Source of the DNA: Bacillota bacterium
Lineage (GTDB): Bacteria; Bacillota; Sulfobacillia; RBS10-35; JAJYVN01
Assembly (NCBI GenBank): GCA_021791995.1
Contig: JAJYVN010000066.1
Span: forward strand, 1-11,737
Reading direction: 5' to 3'
Length of the DNA stretch: 11,737 nt
In this document: piece by piece, positions 7,496 through 11,737 of the stretch
Position numbering within the stretch: the stretch's first letter is position 1
Layout of the letters: each line of letters starts with the position of its first letter
Position numbers and translations under genes: made by a program
The notes under the pieces: generated by a model
The model's input: only the letters and a program-made list of their open reading frames with translations
Told to the model about the DNA's origin: nothing
The model's database searches: none

Positions 7496-7996
7496 TTAAC
7501 TGTCCGGGGACCTAACCTTTTCAAGCGCATCGCAGAGACGCCGCAGTGCTGTCAATTCCTCCGCCCCCAACGTGGATAGTGCGGCCCGAGCCTGGCCATA
7601 CAACGTCTCGCGATACCGCTTCGCCAAATCACGCGCCTGCTGGCTCAGGCAGAGCCGAACGAGTCGACGATCTCGTGGATCACCGCAGCGTTCCACGAGA
7701 CCCCTGCTGACCAATCGGTCCGAGAGCGCGGTGGCCGCACTCTCGGTGATGTCCAATTCGCCACACAACTCGCCCATGGTCAGGCTCCGTTCGTCCAACG
7801 CCACCAGCGCATCGAGTTGGTGGATGGTCAGGGAGCCCCACTCCGTCCGCTGCACCGTGCCGATGTGCGCCCGTAACGTGCGGCGAAACTCCCGCAACGC
7901 CTCGAGCAAATCGACGACAAGCGCACCCGTACCGTCCGGAGTAGGATCCTTGATTGACTCCTCTGATGATGGTACATCATGCGAATTGTTCAACAT
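7496..7996 (-). CDS. MarR-family transcriptional regulator
   Basis: The 166-residue protein is typical of MarR length with a slightly extended N-terminus. Residues about 57-118 form the winged helix-turn-helix: LTIHQLDALVAL (helix), LTMGELCGELDIT, recognition helix ESAATALSDRLVSRGLV (85-101), and a wing with the family DxRxRR motif (Asp106, Arg108, Arg110, Arg111). Flanking helices (25-50 and 121-162) should build the dimer. Cysteines at 78, 104, 116 and 155 are present; whether any is redox-active cannot be said. It precedes the MFS exporter by 58 bases on the same strand, the classic arrangement of an autoregulated repressor and its efflux pump, where ligand binding releases the operator. 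No Shine-Dalgarno precedes the ATG at 7996, but an extended -10 sits 6 bases away, so the message is probably leaderless. Confidence 0.95.
   Translation of the reverse strand: MLNNSHDVPSSEESIKDPTPDGTGALVVDLLEALREFRRTLRAHIGTVQRTEWGSLTIHQLDALVALDERSLTMGELCGELDITESAATALSDRLVSRGLVERCGDPRDRRLVRLCLSQQARDLAKRYRETLYGQARAALSTLGAEELTALRRLCDALEKVRSPDS
7966..7980. promoter_or_regulatory. Dyad ATGATG-GTA-CATCAT at start of marR, candidate operator
   Basis: A perfect 6-bp inverted repeat with a 3-base centre lies 16-30 bases inside the marR coding start. A second, shorter dyad (TGTT-C-AACA, 7987-7995) overlaps the start codon. MarR proteins commonly bind 15-20-bp dyads over or just downstream of their own promoter, so these are reasonable operator candidates, but they are short and inside coding sequence. 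Confidence 0.4.
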
Positions 7997-8002
7997 GCGT
8001 GC

Positions 8003-8011
8003 AGTATATCA
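8003..8011 (-). promoter_or_regulatory. Extended -10 promoter of marR, predicting a leaderless transcript
   Basis: On the minus strand the sequence TGATATACT fits an extended -10 (TGnTATAAT with one mismatch). Six bases separate TATACT from the marR ATG, so transcription would start at or next to the A of the start codon. No good -35 (best AGAGTC at 17-bp spacing) and no ribosome site are present, which agrees with an extended -10 and a leaderless message. Confidence 0.55.
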
Positions 8012-8135
8012 CAGATCCCGGCCAGGACTCTCGGGGCAGACGATGACTCCAGCGAAAATTCCAAAGCAGGTGCGCAACCGATCATGCCACGTCTTCAACC
8101 AAACGGATGCCCTTCACCAATTGCGCCTGCACACG

Positions 8136-8192
8136 GTCGCGTCATGCAACGGAAGAGGGTACGCGAAGGCCATCCTCGCCGTTGCATGCGAC
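8136..8192. other. Long hairpin in the marR/hppA gap
   Basis: CATGCAACGG (8143-8152) pairs perfectly with CCGTTGCATG (8179-8188). After a 3-base bulge, GTCG (8136-8139) pairs with CGAC (8189-8192). The 26-base loop contains a smaller stem GAGGGT/ATCCTC (8155-8160 with 8172-8177, one G-U). The whole lies in the 246-base gap after hppA and upstream of marR. No T-run follows on either strand. It may be a 3'-end structure of the hppA message or a small RNA element. Nothing else in 8012-8242 looks like a gene. Confidence 0.45.
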
Positions 8193-8223
8193 CGCCGGAG
8201 GTCTCTCGGTTGCCATGCGGGCG

Positions 8224-8254
8224 CTCTTCGCTGATCGAACACTCAGCGAAAGAG
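8224..8254 (-). terminator. Hairpin spanning the hppA stop codon
   Basis: CTCTTCGCTGA (8224-8234) pairs with TCAGCGAAAGAG (8243-8254) with a single bulged A and an 8-base loop. The hppA TGA (8245-8243) is part of the stem. No T-run follows in the minus direction. It could slow termination of translation or stabilise the 3' end; a weak terminator is the simplest reading. Confidence 0.35.
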
Positions 8255-10249
8255 TGGCACAAACACCAACGCGACGATGCTCATCAGTTTCAGCAAGATA
8301 TTAAGGGAAGGCCCCGCCGTGTCCTTCAGGGGATCCCCCACCGTGTCGGCCACCACCGCCGCCGCATGCGCCGGAGTCCCTCTGCCCCCGTACTGCCCGC
8401 TTTCGATCAGTTTCTTCGCATTGTCCATTGCCCCGCCCGAATTGGCCATCTGAATGGCGAGGGCAACGCCCGAGGCGAGCGAACCGGCCAGCATTCCCCC
8501 AAGTGCATCACGACCCAATGTGAGCCCCACCAAGAGCGGCAACAGCACCGCCAGGGATCCGGGCAGCAGCATTTCGCGTAGCGCCGTCCTGGTGCTGATG
8601 TCCACACAGCGAGCATAGTCGGGCCGGTCGATGCCCGAAAGGAGCTTCTTGGTGCGGAACTGACGGCGAACCTCGCCTACCATCTCCTGGGCAGCTTTCC
8701 CCACAGCCCGCAGCGAGAAGGCGGAGAAGAGAAAGGGAAGAGATCCCCCCACCACCAGACCGGCGGTAACCTCAGGGTGCAACAGGTCCACCACCTGCAG
8801 GTGGGCCCGCTCCGCGTAGGCGGCAAAGAGCGCCAATGCCGTCAGGGCAGCCGACCCGATAGCGATCCCCTTGCCCACCGCTGCGGTAGTATTGCCCAGG
8901 GCATCGAGCAGATCCGTTCGCTGCCGAATCTCCGGAGCGAGACCTGCCATCTCGGCGATGCCACCCGCGTTATCCGCAATGGGTCCGTATGCATCGACCG
9001 TGAGCGTGATGGCCGTTGTGGACATCATCCCAACCGCAGCCAAGGCAATCCCATACAGTCCGCCAAAGCCATAGGCCGCCAGGGTACCAAGGGCAATGAT
9101 CATCATGGGCAACGCAACCGAACCCATCCCAAGGGCCAGCCCTTCGATCACCGCCGTGGCCGGACCGGTCGTCGCCATCCCAGCGAGACCTCGGACACGA
9201 GACGTGCCACTGCCAGTTGCCCGCTCCGTCAGCGCTCCAATCAGAAGCGCAATCACGAGTCCGGAGGCCACCGAACCAAACAGGCGTGGTGTGTGGTAGA
9301 GCGCTGCCGTCAGAAACCACGCGCCCGCCGCGGACATGAGTACGGTCCAGAGAGTCGCCTGACGCAACCCCTTATCCGGTGCACTCTTAACCAGACGCAC
9401 GAAAAGGACTCCCACTAAGGAACTCAAAAGTCCAATGCCTGCCATGCAGAGTGGCAGCAGCAGCCCCTTAGCCCCAAGTCCCTCGTCCGCAGCACCGATC
9501 ACAACTGCCGCCACCAGGGAGCCGACATACGACTCGAAGAGGTCCGCGCCCATGCCGGCGACGTCCCCCACGTTGTCCCCCACGTTATCCGCAATCACGG
9601 CCGGATTGCGTGGGTCATCCTCAGGAATCCCTTCTTCGACCTTTCCGACGAGGTCCGCTCCGATATCCGCTCCCTTGGTGAAGATGCCCCCGCCCACACG
9701 AGCGAAGAGAGCCACCGAACTGGCTCCCAAGGCAAACCCGTTGATCGCCAAAAGCGTCGTTGGTCGATCAATCTGCCCAAACGCAAAAAGCACCAGCGCG
9801 ATACCGGCCAGTCCCATTCCCGCGACGGCGAAGCCAACAACAGACCCACCGTCCAACGCGACGCGAAACGCCGCCGTGAGTCCGGTGTGCGCAGCCTGTG
9901 CGGTCCGGACGTTGGCTTTGACCGCAACGCTCATGCCAGCATAGCCAGATCCCAACGAACAGGCAGCGCCGAATACAAAGGCCACGGCGGTCGAGAGGCT
10001 CAACCCTGGGTGACCCAGCCGGTCCGCCACCACAATACCCGCCGCCAGAATGGCGACAAAGACGGCAACGGTACGGTAGGAGCGAAGCAGAAACGCACGC
10101 GCACCCTCTTGGATCGCTTGGGAAACCTCCACCATGGCCTTGGTACCAACCGGGCGAGCCGCGAGGCCCATCCCCCGAACAACCGCCCACAGTAGACCTA
10201 AGCCGGCTACCGTCAGCACCCCCGCAAATAAAAACGATGCATCCGCCAA
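8243..10249 (-). CDS. hppA: Membrane-bound ion-translocating pyrophosphatase
   Basis: The 668-residue integral membrane enzyme hydrolyses PPi and pumps H+ or Na+ across the cytoplasmic membrane. Diagnostic segments are all present: EGARAFLLRSY (48-58), the substrate loop with Asp195, Asp199, Lys203, PEDDPRNPAVIADNVGDNVG (209-228) and Asp229, then DLFES (236-240), DAYGPIADNAGGIAEM (419-434), GNTTAA (452-457), MDNAKK (608-613) and DTVGDPLKDTAGPS (635-648). Ala456 in GNTTAA, rather than the Lys of GNTTKA, is the established mark of the K+-dependent subfamily. That group contains both Na+ and H+ pumps and I cannot decide between them. The start is TTG 10249, placed 7 bases after GGAGGG; the ATG four bases inside is out of frame. 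Length and motifs are normal and it looks functional. It stands alone, with hairpins at its 3' end and a 681-base control region upstream. Confidence 0.97.
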   Translation of the reverse strand: MADASFLFAGVLTVAGLGLLWAVVRGMGLAARPVGTKAMVEVSQAIQEGARAFLLRSYRTVAVFVAILAAGIVVADRLGHPGLSLSTAVAFVFGAACSLGSGYAGMSVAVKANVRTAQAAHTGLTAAFRVALDGGSVVGFAVAGMGLAGIALVLFAFGQIDRPTTLLAINGFALGASSVALFARVGGGIFTKGADIGADLVGKVEEGIPEDDPRNPAVIADNVGDNVGDVAGMGADLFESYVGSLVAAVVIGAADEGLGAKGLLLPLCMAGIGLLSSLVGVLFVRLVKSAPDKGLRQATLWTVLMSAAGAWFLTAALYHTPRLFGSVASGLVIALLIGALTERATGSGTSRVRGLAGMATTGPATAVIEGLALGMGSVALPMMIIALGTLAAYGFGGLYGIALAAVGMMSTTAITLTVDAYGPIADNAGGIAEMAGLAPEIRQRTDLLDALGNTTAAVGKGIAIGSAALTALALFAAYAERAHLQVVDLLHPEVTAGLVVGGSLPFLFSAFSLRAVGKAAQEMVGEVRRQFRTKKLLSGIDRPDYARCVDISTRTALREMLLPGSLAVLLPLLVGLTLGRDALGGMLAGSLASGVALAIQMANSGGAMDNAKKLIESGQYGGRGTPAHAAAVVADTVGDPLKDTAGPSLNILLKLMSIVALVFVPLFR

Positions 10250-10256
10250 TGGCCTT

Positions 10257-10262
10257 CCCTCC
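10257..10262 (-). promoter_or_regulatory. Ribosome site that selects the TTG start of hppA
   Basis: The minus-strand sequence GGAGGG is 7 bases before TTG 10249, an ideal distance. No in-frame ATG or GTG is better placed, so TTG is the chosen start. Confidence 0.75.
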
Positions 10263-10317
10263 GGTGCCCCGTTGTGGGTACATCCTTACGCGGATAGGGG
10301 TGTAGACAAGACCAATC

Positions 10318-10331
10318 GATGTGGTCACATC
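10318..10331. promoter_or_regulatory. Dyad GATGTG-GT-CACATC upstream of hppA, candidate operator
   Basis: A perfect 6-bp inverted repeat with a 2-base centre lies about 70 bases upstream of the hppA start. Its TGTG/CACA core is reminiscent of sites for CRP/FNR-type regulators, but the spacing is shorter than theirs. No clear promoter was found next to it, so the assignment is tentative. Confidence 0.35.
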
Positions 10332-10875
10332 CAAACATCGCTTCGCCGGGTGCAGCCCAAGACACGTCCGTTCGGTCTGCGTACGCAAAACAGAGCCGCT
10401 TGCGGCATGCTGATGTCCTGGCGCTCCGGAAAGGGAACGCTGCCTCTTTTTCGCCACACCAAATCGCCAATCCGAGGATCGCAGGACATACTGGATAGGG
10501 TGTGGCCGCCCAGCACGCTCCGCTGCTCATGATCGGCCAACCGCATCGGTTGAGAGAGAAGGTGGTGGTCGTTACCACAGGCCGTGCGTGTCCCTGCCAG
10601 CGGGCGCAAGTCGCCTTCCCATGGTTGCGGTGTCCACTGGTGTCAGATCACGTAGGGGGATGTCGTGCACGAATCCGAAAGCATCGAAATGGATGGCGTT
10701 ATAGGATGCTGCCGCCATCACACCCGGCCGTCCTATGGACACCAGATCCCAGGCCGAATCGTACCCTGGTGAGCCGTTGGACGCTTGCACACACACAATT
10801 TGCCAACCATCAAACTTGCGTCCGGGGGGCGACTCGACGCAACGCACGACGACGCGTGCACTACACTGATCCAAG

Positions 10876-10900
10876 GTGCGCAAGGTCGTCCCTTGTGCGT
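10876..10900 (+). promoter_or_regulatory. Leader hairpin before the NmrA-like gene
   Basis: GTGCGCAAGG (10876-10885) pairs with CCTTGTGCGT (10891-10900), including three G-U pairs, around a 5-base loop. The left part also contains a tandem CAAGGT repeat (10872-10877 and 10881-10886). The ribosome site GGGGGAGGA starts 15 bases downstream, so the hairpin could form in the 5' leader without masking it. The start of transcription is not known. Confidence 0.35.
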
Positions 10901-10930
10901 GGGATTCGGATCTCTGGGGGAGGACAATCC

Positions 10931-11599
10931 ATGATCTTGGTGACGGGTGCGACAGGCAACGTTGGGTACGCGGTGGTAGAACGCTTGGTCGCGGAAGGAC
11001 AAGCGGTACGTGCCTACTCCCGGCATCCCGAGAAGAAGGCGTTTCCGGCGGGGGTGGAGCTCGTGGCCGGGGACATGGCGGACACCGCCGCGGCAACGCG
11101 TGCACTGCGCGGCGTCTCTTCCCTGTTTCTGGTGCACACAGAGGGCACGGCCACCTTCTGGAAACAGGTGCTCGCCAGTGAGGCGCAGCACGTGGTCTTT
11201 CTGTCCTCCGGCACGGTGGAGTTGCCGCTGGAGACACACATCGGTCGCATACACACCGAGACAGAGGCGGCTATTTCTGCCTCACCGCGAACCTGGAGCT
11301 TTTTGCGCCCGGGGGCGTTCATGTCTAACGCCCTGCGCTGGGCTCCCGGTATTCGGGCGGAGGGCATCGTGCGGGTTCCGTTTCCCGACGCCCAGAGCGT
11401 GCCGGTGGATCCGCGCGATCTGGGAGATGCCGCCGCAACGATGCTCATGGATCCCGTGCGCTATGCGGGCGCACGTCCTTTCATCACCGGGCCGGAGGTT
11501 CTGAGCACCCGGCAGCAGGTCGCCATCCTAGGCGCAGCACTGGGACGTGCAGTCGGGTGCATCCCAAACTTGTGGAGGAGAATGTTAAGATATTGTTAA
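10931..11599 (+). CDS. NmrA-like NAD(P)-binding protein, apparently shortened at the C-terminus
   Basis: The 222-residue product begins with MILVTGATGNVG, whose GATGNVG (6-12) is the dinucleotide-binding loop of the extended/atypical short-chain dehydrogenase fold. Further family marks are Arg31 after the second strand (AYSR, a possible NADPH-phosphate contact), GDM at 48-50, LSSG at 91-94, the LRPGAFMSN segment (125-133) and VDPRDLGDAAA (159-169). The start ATG 10931 follows GGGGGAGGA (10916-10924) by 6 bases. Related NmrA/HSCARG-type proteins are usually about 280-290 residues; here resemblance runs to about residue 208 (GAALGRAV) and then ends in a basic, unrelated-looking tail to TAA 11599. 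This suggests loss of the C-terminal substrate-side region by deletion, frameshift or insertion. Members sense or use NADPH or reduce quinones; activity here is doubtful. The neighbours give no clue to the substrate. Confidence 0.85.
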   Translation: MILVTGATGNVGYAVVERLVAEGQAVRAYSRHPEKKAFPAGVELVAGDMADTAAATRALRGVSSLFLVHTEGTATFWKQVLASEAQHVVFLSSGTVELPLETHIGRIHTETEAAISASPRTWSFLRPGAFMSNALRWAPGIRAEGIVRVPFPDAQSVPVDPRDLGDAAATMLMDPVRYAGARPFITGPEVLSTRQQVAILGAALGRAVGCIPNLWRRMLRYC

Positions 11600-11601
11600 G
11601 A
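11584..11601 (+). promoter_or_regulatory. Direct repeat GTTAAGA-N4-GTTAAGA, OmpR/PhoB-type binding-site candidate
   Basis: Two identical 7-base copies (11584-11590 and 11595-11601) are spaced 11 bp, one helical turn, forming an 18-bp box. This 7-4-7 layout, and TTAAGA-N5-TTAAGA within it, is the architecture of PhoB/PhoP boxes and of other OmpR-family response regulator sites (Bacillus PhoP uses TTAACA-like repeats with 5-bp spacing). It overlaps the end of the NmrA-like gene and the -35 region of the promoter below. No cognate regulator gene is in the window. Confidence 0.5.
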
Positions 11602-11623
11602 ACCAGGAATCCCTAGATATAGT
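11593..11623 (+). promoter_or_regulatory. Promoter for the gene at 11696
   Basis: TTGTTA (11593-11598) is a fair -35. At 17 bp it is followed by GATATA (11616-11621), or at 19 bp by TATAGT (11618-11623), as -10. Initiation would be near 11628-11631, giving a leader of about 66 bases. The AT-rich stretch contrasts with the surrounding GC-rich DNA. Confidence 0.5.
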
Positions 11624-11631
11624 CTTGAAGA

Positions 11632-11689
11632 CCTCTCCCTAGCTTGGCGACAGCCGGAGAAGGCAATCCACCGTCAGGCCAGGGAGAGG
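11632..11689 (+). promoter_or_regulatory. Structured leader whose 5' end pairs with the ribosome site
   Basis: CCTCTCCCT (11632-11640) is perfectly complementary to AGGGAGAGG (11681-11689), the ribosome site of the next gene. The left arm begins at the predicted transcription start. The 40 bases between can form TTGGC-GACA-GCCGG (11644-11657) and a weak GGC/GCC pairing. A competing small hairpin GGCC-AGGGAGA-GGCC (11677-11691) would instead place the ribosome site in a loop. Two exclusive folds, one masking the ribosome site, are typical of translational riboswitches, thermometers or protein-bound leaders. I do not recognise a known riboswitch consensus. Confidence 0.5.
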
Positions 11690-11695
11690 CCATCA

Positions 11696-11737
11696 ATGAG
11701 CGTAGCACGTGGGCAGCAGAATGACGAGGTCATGGAT
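11696..11737 (+). CDS. Start of an unidentified gene, running off the window
   Basis: ATG 11696 follows AGGGAGAGG (11681-11689) at 6 bases, an ideal distance, and the frame stays open for the remaining 14 codons (MSVARGQQNDEVMD). The fragment is too short to identify. It is polar, so it is not the start of a typical signal peptide. A promoter, a direct-repeat box and a structured leader precede it, so it appears to be a regulated gene. A transposase cannot be excluded, given that the upstream NmrA-like gene looks cut. Confidence 0.55.
   Translation, partial: MSVARGQQNDEVMD

Larger units (their letters stand above)
10250..10930. other. 681-base divergent intergenic region without a convincing gene
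   Basis: Open frames here are antisense or out-of-frame extensions without ribosome sites or family resemblance. What can be seen: a dyad at 10318-10331; a 12-base near-repeat GGATAGGG(G)TGT at about 10293 and 10494; small inverted repeats CAACCG-CAT-CGGTTG (10538-10552) and GTGGT-CGTT-ACCAC (10565-10578); distant complementary octamers GGTGTCCA (10629-10636) and TGGACACC (10736-10743); and a hairpin at 10876-10900. I found no clear sigma-70 promoter on either strand. The region should hold the promoters of hppA (leftward) and the NmrA-like gene (rightward). Confidence 0.6.

Noticed and set aside
7572..8581. Long plus-strand open frames (7572-8234, 7979-8581) opposite marR and hppA
   Set aside because: They are antisense to well-supported genes, with Arg/Ser/Pro-rich composition and no recognisable domain.
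8777..9944. Plus-strand frames of 213 and 169 codons inside hppA
   Set aside because: These are shadows of the complementary strand. One is a Ser/Pro/Ala-rich string typical of reverse-frame reading of hydrophobic membrane proteins.
9768..10457. 229-codon minus-strand frame overlapping the hppA start
   Set aside because: It is in another frame from the pyrophosphatase and its composition is Gly/Arg/Cys-rich without domains. hppA has complete motifs and a ribosome site.
10502..10930. 143-codon N-terminal extension of the NmrA-like frame
   Set aside because: The Rossmann fold starts at MILVTGATG, and an excellent ribosome site stands before ATG 10931. The upstream residues look non-coding.
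10572..11237. 221-codon minus-strand open frame opposite the NmrA-like gene
   Set aside because: It is mostly antisense to a supported gene and Pro/Arg-rich as expected of a GC-rich shadow frame. The non-overlapping end (10572-10930) has no start with a ribosome site and no family resemblance, though a degraded remnant cannot be fully excluded.
11570..11737. Left end of an insertion sequence with its transposase starting at 11696
   Set aside because: The truncated NmrA-like gene invites this reading, but 14 residues are too few to call a transposase, and the 9-bp inverted repeat is better explained as leader pairing with the ribosome site. It is left open, not claimed.

Overview
The window is GC-rich bacterial DNA, judged by eye. 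It is dense with transport genes, two of which start at TTG behind strong GGAGG-like ribosome sites, and one regulator looks leaderless. This style, together with a membrane pyrophosphatase carrying the K+-dependent signature and an MFS transporter with tandem carboxypeptidase-regulatory-like domains, would fit Chloroflexota (Thermomicrobia or Ktedonobacteria type) or a high-GC Gram-positive. That assignment is a low-confidence inference, because no rRNA or tRNA gene is visible.

Layout. (1) 1-3451, plus strand: an export operon. It holds the 3' end of an ABC exporter half (1-387), a complete second ABC half (384-2192) and a 12-helix-type MFS permease (2189-3451). Each junction is an ATGA stop/start overlap, so the three are probably translationally coupled. 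The two ABC halves have complementary defects in their ATPase motifs, as expected of a heterodimeric exporter with one consensus and one degenerate ATP site. (2) 3452-4620: a stem-loop, a stand-alone M55-family D-aminopeptidase (3740-4513), and an 11-bp hairpin between it and the convergent gene that follows. (3) 4621-8011, minus strand: a MarR repressor (7996-7496) followed by a 938-residue MFS exporter (7437-4621) whose C-terminal third is a long linker plus three beta-sandwich repeats. The marR promoter looks leaderless. (4) 8243-10249, minus strand: a complete membrane-bound pyrophosphatase, hppA. (5) 10250-10930: 681 bases with no convincing gene, which must hold the divergent control regions of hppA and of the next gene. 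(6) 10931-11599, plus strand: an NmrA-like NAD(P)-binding protein that appears shortened at its C-terminus. (7) 11584-11737: a compact regulatory module with an 11-bp-spaced direct repeat, a promoter, and a leader whose first bases are complementary to the ribosome site of a gene that begins at 11696 and leaves the window.

How it works together. Much of the window concerns moving compounds across the membrane: an ABC heterodimer plus MFS pair on one strand, a MarR-controlled MFS on the other, and a PPi-driven ion pump. The peptidase and the NmrA-like protein are not obviously tied to these. The most unusual items are the MFS fusion with its topology problem and the Shine-Dalgarno-masking leader at the right edge. 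I do not see a defence system, CRISPR array, prophage or confirmed insertion sequence.
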